From the NCBI GenBank assembly GCA_050250815.1, contig JBFWNY010000010.1:37254-101253 (forward strand): 64,000 nucleotides of DNA. The letters run 5' to 3'. The notes under the pieces were generated by a model that had not been told where the DNA came from, made no database searches, and worked only from the letters and a program-made list of their open reading frames with translations. The stretch is from JAEUMD01 sp050250815. GTDB taxonomy: Bacteria > Pseudomonadota > Alphaproteobacteria > Rhizobiales > Hyphomicrobiaceae. Of this stretch, positions 54,428-62,879 are shown piece by piece; positions within the stretch are counted from its first letter, which is position 1, and the number at the start of each line of letters is the position of its first letter. Both the position numbers and the translations under genes were made by a program.

Positions 54428-55807
54428 TCACACGATCTTGCCGGGATTGAGGATGTTGTCGGGATCGAGCGCGGCCTTGATCGATCGCATCAGATCGACC
54501 CCTTCCTCACCAAGCTCCCGTTTCAAGTATTTCCGCTTACCCTGGCCGACGCCGTGCTCGCCTGTGCACGTGCCGTCCATGGCGATGGCGCGTTCGGCGA
54601 GCCGGTCGAGAAATTCCTCGACTGCCGCTCGTTCGGCCGGGTTGGCCGGATCGACGACGGGCGTGGCGTGGAAGTTGCCATCGCCCACGTGCCCGACAAT
54701 GGGAGACGTGAGCCCAAGCCGGGCAATGTCGGCTTCCGTCTCGGCGACACATTCGGCCAGGCGCGAGATCGGCACGCAGACGTCGGTCGCCAGCGTCAGC
54801 CGGCCTGGCCACGCGGCGCGCGTTGCCCAATAGGCATCATGGCGAGCCTTCCAGAGCCGGCGCCGCTCGTCCTCCCCCACTGCCGTCTCGAAGCCAAGAG
54901 CGCCATTGTCCATGGCCAGTTCCTGGAACGCCTCGGCCGCCGATGCGACCGCCGGTCCGCTGCCGTGAAATTCCACAAACAGGGTCGGCCGTTCCGCGAG
55001 CGTGAGTCCCGCATGCCGGTTGACGGCGCTGATCTGAAGGGGATCGAGCAGTTCGACACGAGCCACGGCGAGGCCGAACTGAATTGCCGTCATTGTCGCC
55101 TGCGCCGCGCCAGCGAGCGTGGCAAACGGTGCTACAGCCGCAATCACGCACTCGGGGATGCCGTGCAGGCGGACGGTAAGCTCGGTGATGATTCCCAGAG
55201 TGCCCTCCGACCCCACCAGCAGCCGCGTGAGGTCGTATCCTGCCGCCGACTTGCGCGCACGCCGGCTGGTGCGCACGATGCGTCCGTCGGCAAGAACGGC
55301 CCGCACGGATACGACGTTCTCCCGCATCGTGCCGTAGCGCACGGCATTGGTGCCCGATGCCCGCGTGGCCGCCATGCCGCCGAGCGTCGCGTGCTCGGCG
55401 CCCGGATCCACCGCGAAGAACAGCCCCTGATCGCGCAGATGGCTGTTGAGACCGACGCGCGTCACGCCGGCCTCGACGGTGGCGTCCAGATCTCCTGCAT
55501 TGACCTCAATGATGCGGTCCATGCGCGCCAGATCGAGCGAGATGCCGCCAAGGGGAGCGTTGACGTGACCTTCGAGCGAGCTGCCGGCGCCGAACGCCAC
55601 GACGGGAACGCGATGGGCGGCCGCAATACGCACGACGTCGGCCACGTCATCCGTCGATTGGGCGAACACAACGACATCGGGAGGCTGGCTTTCGTGCCAG
55701 CTCATGGTGTTGGCATGCTGGCGCCGCATTTCAGCGCCAGTGTCAACGAGAGGACCGAACCGCTGACGCAGGATGCCGACGACCGCATCGATCGAAGTGC
55801 TACCCAT
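54428..55807 (-). CDS. FAD-linked D-lactate/glycolate-type dehydrogenase
   Basis: A 459-residue GlcD/LDHD-family flavoprotein. The N-terminal FAD-binding domain (VAH-type fold) shows VPVVAFGAGSSLEGHVNAPLGG and DPGAEHATLGGMAATRASGTN, the usual FAD-phosphate and ring-binding segments. The C-terminal FAD-oxidase domain ends with HVGDGNFHATPVVDP and CTGEHGVGQGKRKYL, catalytic and FAD-contacting in this family. ATG 55807 (MGSTSIDAVVGILRQRFG) is preferred over the frame's upstream extension. It oxidises a 2-hydroxy acid, D-lactate most likely by resemblance to LDHD. No iron-sulfur partner (GlcF) is adjacent. Confidence 0.9.
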   Translation of the reverse strand: MGSTSIDAVVGILRQRFGPLVDTGAEMRRQHANTMSWHESQPPDVVVFAQSTDDVADVVRIAAAHRVPVVAFGAGSSLEGHVNAPLGGISLDLARMDRIIEVNAGDLDATVEAGVTRVGLNSHLRDQGLFFAVDPGAEHATLGGMAATRASGTNAVRYGTMRENVVSVRAVLADGRIVRTSRRARKSAAGYDLTRLLVGSEGTLGIITELTVRLHGIPECVIAAVAPFATLAGAAQATMTAIQFGLAVARVELLDPLQISAVNRHAGLTLAERPTLFVEFHGSGPAVASAAEAFQELAMDNGALGFETAVGEDERRRLWKARHDAYWATRAAWPGRLTLATDVCVPISRLAECVAETEADIARLGLTSPIVGHVGDGNFHATPVVDPANPAERAAVEEFLDRLAERAIAMDGTCTGEHGVGQGKRKYLKRELGEEGVDLMRSIKAALDPDNILNPGKIV

Positions 55808-56156
55808 GCCGTTCCCACCGCCACCGTGGCAAACACCGTTCTCCAATTGCCCCGAACCTTCACGCTTGTTGCCGAATTGCATCAGCCACTCGACCTTCGC
55901 CAGCGACCGTCCGGGCCCGCTTCGCGACGATATCTGACTTGTTCTAAAAGGAAAGGGCCCCGGCGATCGCGCTGCCAGGCGACACGGCTGTCGAGCTGAC
56001 GTTCGAGCCGACCATGCCTAGCGCGAAAATGTTTCAGCCGCATCGTCAGGCGGGAGGGTTTCCGGTGGGGTTCCAATCAGGACGCTCGCTCGCTCAGCGC
56101 CCGTCGCGTGCATTAGCCCACGCGCGGCGCTGCAACGCATCTTGGAGGGACGCTAT
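55808..56156. other. Divergent intergenic region upstream of the secreted beta-domain gene
   Basis: This 349-base region lies between the FAD dehydrogenase (minus) and the first beta-domain gene (plus), so two promoters are expected. A GGAGGG ribosome site precedes the plus gene. No other gene, hairpin or operator is recognised. Confidence 0.4.
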
Positions 56157-57500
56157 ATGAAGCTACGCACTCTCGCATCCGCGGTCTTCGCGGCCGCGAT
56201 GCTGACAGTGGGCCTTGTCACGGCTGCACTGACCACGCCGGCAATGGCGCAACGCGGCAATCTCGTGCGCATGGGCGAGATCGAGGTCGATCTCAAGTCG
56301 GGAACTGCGACCATCGACGTCTCGAAGGCCCGCGGCTCCTACGGCGAATTGAGAGTCTATAACCGCGGCACTCCGATCGTGCTCGAAACGGTGCGCGTGA
56401 AGTACAGTGACGGCAGCGTACACGAGGAGCGCCGCCGGATCGACCTGCGCCGCGGTGAGCGCACGCGCGCCATCGACCCGGGCCGCGCCAACAAGTTCGT
56501 CGACGAGTTGAAGTTCTCCTTCAAGACGGGTTCGGCCCGCCGCCCGGCAAAGCTGGTGGTGTATGGCGTGCAGGATCGCGAAGGCGAGAGAGCCGAGCGG
56601 CCCAAGGGCCCCAAGGTCGCCTTCCCATCACGCACCGATGACCGCCCGTCCAAGAGCGAGGACCGGAAGCCACCCGTCCCTCCGCCGGCCGCTGCGCCGG
56701 CCAAGCCCGCAGCCGCGCCGGCTGCCGCAGCTCCCGCATCTGCACCCAAGATCCAGATTCAGACCGCAAAGGCGAAGGACGGCCGCTGCGTGGGTGAGGG
56801 CAATCTGCTCATCGCGCGCGGCAGCGTCGGGTTTGGCGAGGACCGCGACCGCCTGAAGGTCGGCGGCCAATTCGGCAAGTTCGACCGCATCCGTCTTTGC
56901 GTCCGCGACAACGACATCGAGCTGCTGGACCTCACGGTCAACTTCGCCAACGGCTCACCTCTCGATCTCAATTACGCCGGCCCGATCAAGTCTGGTTCGG
57001 TGACCCAGGCCATGAGCCTCAAGGGCGACCGATTCATCGACAACATCGAGATCGTCTATAAGAAGCGCGAGAACTTCTCGGGACGCGCCACCGTCGAGGT
57101 TTGGGGCGAGGTCGCTGAGAAGTGGATCGACGAGGAGGCCGAGCTGTTCAATGACGGCTGGGTCAAGCTGACCAACGGCGACGCCGTCGGCTTCGTCGGC
57201 TTCGAACTCGACAAGAGCGCGGTCCGCACGCACCGCAAGGGCTTCCGCCAGGTCCGCGTGGTGACGCGCAACCGCGACATCACGCTCGACTACATCGAGT
57301 TGATCTTCGCCGACGGCAAGTCGCAGAAGATCGATGCCGGCCGCAAGAAGGTGGAGCCCAACGTCGGCTACGGCCCTGTCGCCATCGAAGGCGGCCCGCG
57401 TGTCATCAAGGAGGTGGAGAGCCGCTATCGCTCGCGCTTCTTCGATAAGGAAGCAAAGGGCAATGATCGCGCCGTCGTGGAAATCTGGGCCAAGCGCTGA
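56157..57500 (+). CDS. Secreted protein with three repeated beta domains
   Basis: A 447-residue protein with a Sec signal peptide (MKLRTLASAVFAAAMLTVGL ... AMA/Q). It contains three copies of a domain of about 100 residues: near 33-140, 215-320 and 327-447. Each has the pattern F-x-x-I/L-R-[IV]...[IV]-x-L-x-x-[IV]-x-[IV]-x-F-[AG]-[ND]-G..., then a basic I-D-L/S-L-K-G-D-R-x-I run, and ends with a V-x-[VI]-W/Y-G-like strand. A Pro/Ala linker separates copies one and two. The fold resembles DUF2541/YaaI-type proteins (tentative). The function is unknown. ATG 56157 is preceded by GGAGGG, and the perfect palindrome at 57528-57557 ends the transcript. Confidence 0.72.
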   Translation: MKLRTLASAVFAAAMLTVGLVTAALTTPAMAQRGNLVRMGEIEVDLKSGTATIDVSKARGSYGELRVYNRGTPIVLETVRVKYSDGSVHEERRRIDLRRGERTRAIDPGRANKFVDELKFSFKTGSARRPAKLVVYGVQDREGERAERPKGPKVAFPSRTDDRPSKSEDRKPPVPPPAAAPAKPAAAPAAAAPASAPKIQIQTAKAKDGRCVGEGNLLIARGSVGFGEDRDRLKVGGQFGKFDRIRLCVRDNDIELLDLTVNFANGSPLDLNYAGPIKSGSVTQAMSLKGDRFIDNIEIVYKKRENFSGRATVEVWGEVAEKWIDEEAELFNDGWVKLTNGDAVGFVGFELDKSAVRTHRKGFRQVRVVTRNRDITLDYIELIFADGKSQKIDAGRKKVEPNVGYGPVAIEGGPRVIKEVESRYRSRFFDKEAKGNDRAVVEIWAKR

Positions 57501-57527
57501 GCGTGACACGCGCAACTGTCGAAATTG

Positions 57528-57557
57528 CAGAGGGCGGCACTCGAGTGCCGCCCTCTG
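57528..57557 (+). terminator. 30-bp perfect palindrome after the first beta-domain gene
   Basis: CAGAGGGCGGCACTC is followed by its exact reverse complement, a 15-bp inverted repeat without spacer, starting 27 bases after the stop codon. It should form a strong hairpin, although no T-run follows, so termination by this element alone is uncertain. Confidence 0.7.
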
Positions 57558-57799
57558 TCATGTGTGCTGCACTGCGGCGACATCGGCCGCTTTCAATTCG
57601 GTGCGCGCCGAACATCCTCTGACTCAACAGGAATTCGAACTTCTCCTGCCGCGAAAGCGTCTTTTTTCCGTCGCCGCGGGTGACTATCGTACGAACCCGT
57701 CGTATCAGGCTCCGGTGCGACGACCGCGCGTGCGTTTTGCGCGGCCATCAGCACTTAGCGGGGCAAGGTTCCAAGCCCATGACCTAGGGAGGCACAGTC

Positions 57800-59290
57800 G
57801 TGTTCGGGTTCTTCAAGTTTTTGGCCGTGGCGCTCATCGCCGCGGCATCGATCATGCCGGCAGAGGCGCGCGGCCCGCGCGGCGACTGGACGCTCCTGGG
57901 CGAGCAGACGGTCGGCTTCCGCGTCGATCGCGACATCATCACCGTGCCTGATCAGGGCCAGAAATTCTCGCAGCTGCGCATCGACGTGGAACGCAACGAC
58001 GTCCACCTGATGTCGCTCGCACTGGTCTACCAGAACGGCTACCGCGAGGAGCTGCGTGTCGATCGTCTGGTCAAGCCGAACGACGAGCCGGTCGGCCTCG
58101 ACCTCAAAGGCGCGCGCGGCTACCTCAAGCAGATCGAGCTGGTCTACCGCGCCCGTCCGAGCTTCGAAGGCCGCGCAGTCGTGAAGGTCTATGGCGAGCT
58201 CGAAGCGCGCTGGCGACCCGAACCGCAGACCGCACGAGGCTTCGACGTCATCGGTACGGAGGACGTCAGCCGCGGTGAGCGCCGCGTCACGTTCGACGTC
58301 GGTCGTCGCGAGGGCCGCTTCGCAGCAATCCGCTTCAGGGCCGAGGACGGCGATATCCGCCTTCGCGGCCTGAAGATCGTCTTCGGAAACGGGCAGACGC
58401 AGGACGTCGACGTCGAGGATCGGCTCGACGAGGGGCAGATGTCGCGCGTCATCGATCTGGAAGGCGACCGCCGGTTCATTCGCCAGGTCATCGTCGAGGC
58501 CCGTCCAGGCCGTGGAGAGCGCCGCGGCAAGCTGACCCTGCTCGGCCGCGAGGACGAGCGCCGTCCCGAGCCGCCGCGCGAGCGCGGCTTCGACGTCATC
58601 GGCACGGAAGACGTCAGCCGCGGTGACCGCACTGTGGAGTTCGATGTCGGCCGCCGCCAGGGGCGCTTCGCCGCCATCCGGTTCCGCGCCGACGGCGGTG
58701 ACATCCGCATTCGCGGCGTGCGTATCACTTTCGCCAACGGCGAGCGGCAGGATGTCGACGTCGGCGACCGCCTGCGCGAAGGCGAGATGACGAAAGTCAT
58801 CGACCTGGAAGGTGACCGCCGGGCCATTCACGACGTGCGCGTCGAAGCGCGGCCCGGCTTCCGCGACCGCGGAGCCAAGCTCACGCTGCTCGGCCGCGAG
58901 GACGACCGTGGTGGCGGACACCGCCCGGCACCTCCCGTCCATGACGAATGGGTGACGCTCGGCCGCGCCGGCGCCGCCATGTTCAAGGCGGACACCGACA
59001 CGTTCAGGGTGGGCCGCGACGCAGGCACCTTCCGTGCCATCCGCGTGGTCGTCAATGGCTCGCCGGTGCGCTTCTACGGTCTATCGATCAAGTACGGAAA
59101 CGGCGAGGTGGAAACTGTGCCGCTGTCGGGCAGCGTTGGACCGGGGCAGGCATCGCAGGCCTTCGATCTCAAGGGCCGTGAGCGCTTCATTGAAACGATC
59201 ACGTTCCGCTACCGCAGCGGACTAACGCTCTCCGGCCCGGCCGCCGTCGAAATACAGGGCCTGAAGCACGGGCCCTACCGCGGCCGCTGA
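57800..59290 (+). CDS. Secreted protein with four repeated beta domains
   Basis: A 496-residue protein with a signal peptide (FKFLAVALIAAASIMPAEARG) and four copies of the same domain of about 100 residues found in the preceding gene: near 26-134, 145-255, 263-370 and 383-490. Copies two and three are nearly identical over long stretches (GFDVIGTEDVSRG, then RFAAIRFRA and VIDLEGDRR recur), so they result from a recent internal duplication. A possible fold is DUF2541/YaaI-like. Start is GTG 57800 with an AGGGAGG ribosome site. No enzymatic motif is seen; a structural or binding role at the envelope is likeliest. Confidence 0.74.
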   Translation: MFGFFKFLAVALIAAASIMPAEARGPRGDWTLLGEQTVGFRVDRDIITVPDQGQKFSQLRIDVERNDVHLMSLALVYQNGYREELRVDRLVKPNDEPVGLDLKGARGYLKQIELVYRARPSFEGRAVVKVYGELEARWRPEPQTARGFDVIGTEDVSRGERRVTFDVGRREGRFAAIRFRAEDGDIRLRGLKIVFGNGQTQDVDVEDRLDEGQMSRVIDLEGDRRFIRQVIVEARPGRGERRGKLTLLGREDERRPEPPRERGFDVIGTEDVSRGDRTVEFDVGRRQGRFAAIRFRADGGDIRIRGVRITFANGERQDVDVGDRLREGEMTKVIDLEGDRRAIHDVRVEARPGFRDRGAKLTLLGREDDRGGGHRPAPPVHDEWVTLGRAGAAMFKADTDTFRVGRDAGTFRAIRVVVNGSPVRFYGLSIKYGNGEVETVPLSGSVGPGQASQAFDLKGRERFIETITFRYRSGLTLSGPAAVEIQGLKHGPYRGR

Positions 59291-59312
59291 TCGAACCGCT
59301 GAGTTCACGAGC

Positions 59313-59348
59313 AAGGTAAGGGCGCCCAATGCGGCGCCCTTACCTTTT
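59313..59348 (+). terminator. Rho-independent terminator after the second beta-domain gene
   Basis: AAGGTAAGGGCGCC (59313-59326) pairs with GGCGCCCTTACCTT (59333-59346), a 14-bp perfect stem, ending in TTTT, 23 bases after the stop codon. A second hairpin GGCGGTTC/GAACCGCC follows at 59349-59366. Confidence 0.9.
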
Positions 59349-59451
59349 GGCGGTTCGAGAACCGCCGCCATGCGAAGGGTTATCAAATCTCCGGCAGGCG
59401 GTATGATGTGGCCGGCCGCGCACGCGGTGACGCCGGAGGGGGGCGTGTCCG

Positions 59452-61254
59452 ATGAAACAGGCTCCGAAGTTCACGTCCGCCGACACGCGCGATCTGCAAC
59501 GGCGTTGGGACGCCGTCGTGATCGGCTCGGGCGCGGCCGGCGGCATGGCTGCCAACGTGCTTGCCCATCGCGGCCTCGACGTCCTGATGCTCGAGGCCGG
59601 CGCACAGGTCGACACCACCGAAACGCTCAAGAGCATGGCGTGGCCCTATGAGCATGCGCGGCACGGCAAGCTTGGCCCTGAGACCTACGTGCTCGACGAG
59701 GGTGACTACCGGAAATACAAGCCGCCCTACGGTCGGCACTTCGGCCGCTACACGAACGTCGTCAACTGGCAGCAGCTGGGCGAGGGGCCCGACTACACCA
59801 AGGATCTGTTCGTCAACGAGAAGGATCACCCCTACACCGGAACACAGTTCTCCTGGGTGCGGGCGCGGGCACTCGGCGGCAAGACCAATGTGTGGGGCCG
59901 GCTTGCGCTCCGCCTGTCGGACTACGACTTCAAGGCGGCCAGCCGCGACGGGTACGGCGTCGACTGGCCGATCGCCACCGCGGACGTCGCGCCCTACTAT
60001 GACAAGGTGGATCGCTACCTGGGCATCTCCGGCGTGCGCGAGAACCTGCCGTGGCTTCCCGATTCCATCTACCAGCGGCCCATGCGCCTCAATGAGCCAG
60101 AGGTCGCTATCCGCGAGAAGCTCGCGCCATCCGGCCGCATCCTCACGCCGTTCCGTCTGGGCGTCACCACAGACGGGCTCGCCCACAATCCCTATCGCCA
60201 CCGCTGCATGGGCCGTGGTGCCTGCCAGCGTCGTGTCGGTGGCTGCGACATCCACGCCGCCTTCGACAGCCCCACCGGGCTCATCTATCCGGCCTACGAG
60301 ACGGGCCACCTCACCGTGCGCACCAATGCGGTCGTCTACGAGGTGACGCTCGATACGGCGACGGGATTGGCCCGCGGGGTGTCATTCATAGACACGAGTT
60401 CCGGCAGCTCCTACGAGGTCAAGGCCCGCGTCGTCGTGCTTGGAGCATCGACGCTGGAGTCGACACGCATCATGCTCAACTCGCGCTCTCGACAGTACCC
60501 GGCCGGCATCGCGAATTCGTCCGGCCACCTGGGGCACAATCTGGCCGAACACGTCATGGGCCCGCGCGTCGAGGGGATTTACAAGCAGCGCGTCGGCGGC
60601 GAGCGCCGCAACGAGGATGGCCGGCCCGGCGGCTTCTACATTCCGCGCTTCCAGAACCTCGACGCCGCGACAAAGTCCGACAAGTTCATTCGTGGCTACG
60701 GCCTGGAAGGAGCTGGCGGACAGGAGATGTTCCCAGAGCAGGCGATCCTCATGGAAGGGTTCGGGCAGGAGTACAAGCGCAAGGTGCGCGAGCACGCGGG
60801 CGCGTTCGTCTACATGTACGGGTTGGGCGAGGTACTGCCACGCTTCGAAAACCACGTGAGCCTCGATTCGCAGGTGAAGGACAAGCACGGCATCCCAGTG
60901 CTGCGCTTTGCTTACGCGCACGGCGACAACGAGAAGAAGATGTGTGCCGACATGACCCAGCGCATGCAGGAGATCTTCAGCGACTGCGGGCTCGAGATCA
61001 CCAAGGTGTCGGGCGATCGCTTGACCGAGGGCTCTTCCGTCCACGAGGTCGGGACCGCGCGCATGGGCACCGATCCCAAAACGAGCGTTCTCAACAGCTA
61101 CTGCCAGTCGCACGACGTGAAGAACCTGTTTGTCGTCGACGGCTCGTCCTTCGTCTCGGCCGGGAACCAGAACCCGACATGGACGATCCTTGCACTCGCT
61201 TGGCGCGCATCCGACTATCTGGCCGACGCGCTGGCCAAGGGAGAGCTCGGATGA
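59452..61254 (+). CDS. GMC-family flavin dehydrogenase, large subunit
   Basis: A 600-residue GMC oxidoreductase resembling the large subunit of gluconate/2-ketogluconate dehydrogenases. The FAD-binding Rossmann motif DAVVIGSGAAGGMAANVLAH lies near residue 20, with the second FAD motif ARALGGKTNVWGRLALR. The C-terminal part holds the catalytic region SSVHEVGTARMGTDPKTSV, with the conserved His, and NPTWTILALAWRASDYL. No Sec or Tat signal is seen; such enzymes can be carried out by a Tat small subunit. The ATG overlap with the next gene (a Tat-signal small subunit) fits that. No cytochrome c subunit follows. The substrate sugar or alcohol is unknown. Confidence 0.9.
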   Translation: MKQAPKFTSADTRDLQRRWDAVVIGSGAAGGMAANVLAHRGLDVLMLEAGAQVDTTETLKSMAWPYEHARHGKLGPETYVLDEGDYRKYKPPYGRHFGRYTNVVNWQQLGEGPDYTKDLFVNEKDHPYTGTQFSWVRARALGGKTNVWGRLALRLSDYDFKAASRDGYGVDWPIATADVAPYYDKVDRYLGISGVRENLPWLPDSIYQRPMRLNEPEVAIREKLAPSGRILTPFRLGVTTDGLAHNPYRHRCMGRGACQRRVGGCDIHAAFDSPTGLIYPAYETGHLTVRTNAVVYEVTLDTATGLARGVSFIDTSSGSSYEVKARVVVLGASTLESTRIMLNSRSRQYPAGIANSSGHLGHNLAEHVMGPRVEGIYKQRVGGERRNEDGRPGGFYIPRFQNLDAATKSDKFIRGYGLEGAGGQEMFPEQAILMEGFGQEYKRKVREHAGAFVYMYGLGEVLPRFENHVSLDSQVKDKHGIPVLRFAYAHGDNEKKMCADMTQRMQEIFSDCGLEITKVSGDRLTEGSSVHEVGTARMGTDPKTSVLNSYCQSHDVKNLFVVDGSSFVSAGNQNPTWTILALAWRASDYLADALAKGELG

Positions 61255-61853
61255 GCCGCAACGACGATGCACCTGTCCAGGTTTCCCGCCGCTACGTCAT
61301 AACAAGCGCGGCGGCAGCCGCCGCGCTCCTCGGCCTGCCGCCGCTAGGCTACACGCAGGTCGCAACCAGGATCGCAGACGCCGTACCACCGCCCCTGCGC
61401 AATCCCCGTCCGCGCCTGAAGTTCTTCTCGGCCTCGGAGTTCGCACTGCTCGACGAGTTCGCGGAAACGCTGATTCCGGCGGATGAGAAATCGGGCGGCG
61501 CGCGGGCCGCCAACGTCGCCTGGTTCCTCGACGAGCGCCTAGCCGAGAGCCGCGATCTAATCTGGCGGCAGAGCTGGCACGACGATCTTGCGGAGATCGA
61601 CCGTCTCTCCCGCGTATCGTACGGCCGCCGCTTCGTCGATGCACGCGCCGAGCAGCGGGCGGAACTCATGCGGCGAATCTCGCGCAACGAGAAGAACCCG
61701 AAGCTTCCGGGCGAATACGCGTTCGGCACGATCAAGTGGTCGGTTGCCGACGTCTACTACCGTACGCGCATCGGCATCCACGACGAACTCGAGTACCAGG
61801 GCAATGTGTTGCAGGATGAATTCGCGGGCACGGACGTGTCGCGGGGCGGCTAG
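61251..61853 (+). CDS. Gluconate 2-dehydrogenase small-subunit-like protein with Tat signal
   Basis: A 200-residue protein of the gluconate 2-dehydrogenase subunit 3 family. The N-terminus has a twin-arginine-type signal (VSRRYVITSAAAAAALLGLPP). The mature part FFSASEFALLDEFAETLIPADEKSGGAR is characteristic of subunit 3. It pairs with the flavin subunit encoded just upstream, whose TGA overlaps this ATG, and probably carries it across the membrane. The next gene's likely start lies inside its 3' end. Family membership is fairly certain, the exact substrate not. Confidence 0.86.
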   Translation: MSRNDDAPVQVSRRYVITSAAAAAALLGLPPLGYTQVATRIADAVPPPLRNPRPRLKFFSASEFALLDEFAETLIPADEKSGGARAANVAWFLDERLAESRDLIWRQSWHDDLAEIDRLSRVSYGRRFVDARAEQRAELMRRISRNEKNPKLPGEYAFGTIKWSVADVYYRTRIGIHDELEYQGNVLQDEFAGTDVSRGG

Positions 61854-62844
61854 TCGAACGCACGGTATCGCCGTCACCGTCGGACTTGCCGCAGCTGTCA
61901 TCACTCTGCTCGGCGGTTCCGCTCCAGACGCCCAAGCAGGCGAACTTCGCGCGCGCGGATTGCTGGCCGGGGCGCGAACGTGGGGCTACCAGCTGCAGAA
62001 CATCGACGCCGCGCGACTTGCCCGCACCGACTACGACCTGCTGGTACTCGATGCCGGTAGTGGCGACGGAAGCTGGGGCCTCAAGCAAAGCGAGATCGCA
62101 AGGCTGAAAAGAAAGCCCGGTGGCGGCAGCCGCCTCGTCGTCGCGTACATGAACATCGGCGAGGCGGAAGACTACCGCTACTATTGGCAGCCACGCTGGA
62201 AGCGCAAGCCGCCTGCCTGGATGGGCTCCGCCAATTGCCGCTGGAAGGGCGACCATCGTGTCCAGCACTGGTCGCCCGAGTGGCAGTCCATCATCTTTGG
62301 AAGCCCGAAGTCCTATCTGGGACTGCTCATCGCGCTCGGTTACGATGGCGTCTATCTCGACCGCATCGACATCTTCTACCATTGGCGCCGCGGACGCTGG
62401 CAGGCAGCCGCCGACATGGTGGAATTCGTGGCGCGCCTGTCCGCCTGGGCCAAGAGCGTACGTCCCGGCTTCCTCGTGATCGCGCAGAATGGCGAGGAAC
62501 TTGCGTCCGATCCGCGCTTTCTCGCCGCCATCGACGGCTACGGCAAAGAGGACATGCTCTACGGAGATCGCGGCAACGATGCTGAAAACGCGCCAGAGCG
62601 CGTCGCGCGCGCCGAGCGCAACTTCGCCCCAGTGAAAGCGGCGGGATTGCCGATCTTCGCTATCGAGTACATGCGCGATGAAGGGGCACAGACGAGCGCG
62701 CGCCGGCGCCTGGACGAACTCGGATTCCGGCACTATTTCGGTCCGCGCTCGCTCGCCTACATCGGACACGAGGGAGCGCCTCATGCCGAAGATCGCGACA
62801 CCGAGAGCGTGTCCGGCGAAGCCGGAGCGGAGGGCTGCGAATAG
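61816..62844 (+). CDS. GH114-like secreted protein (endo-alpha-1,4-polygalactosaminidase family)
   Basis: A protein of about 342 residues in the GH114 (TM1410-related) family. A signal-like N-terminus (HGIAVTVGLAAAVITLLGGSAPDAQAG) leads to a TIM-barrel-like domain with WGYQLQNIDAARLARTDYD, LVVAYMNIGEAEDYRYYW, QHWSPEWQSIIFGSPKSYLG and GYDGVYLDRIDIFYHW. The conserved acidic residues of the pocket (the GEAEDYR and YLDRID motifs) are kept. GH114 domains also occur in the PelA exopolysaccharide enzyme. I chose ATG 61816, which overlaps the previous gene by 38 bases; ATG 61804 is the alternative. The substrate is unknown. Confidence 0.85.
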   Translation: MNSRARTCRGAASRTHGIAVTVGLAAAVITLLGGSAPDAQAGELRARGLLAGARTWGYQLQNIDAARLARTDYDLLVLDAGSGDGSWGLKQSEIARLKRKPGGGSRLVVAYMNIGEAEDYRYYWQPRWKRKPPAWMGSANCRWKGDHRVQHWSPEWQSIIFGSPKSYLGLLIALGYDGVYLDRIDIFYHWRRGRWQAAADMVEFVARLSAWAKSVRPGFLVIAQNGEELASDPRFLAAIDGYGKEDMLYGDRGNDAENAPERVARAERNFAPVKAAGLPIFAIEYMRDEGAQTSARRRLDELGFRHYFGPRSLAYIGHEGAPHAEDRDTESVSGEAGAEGCE

Positions 62845-62879
62845 CCCTCTGCAACAGGTTCGGAAGAGGCGATCAGGCT

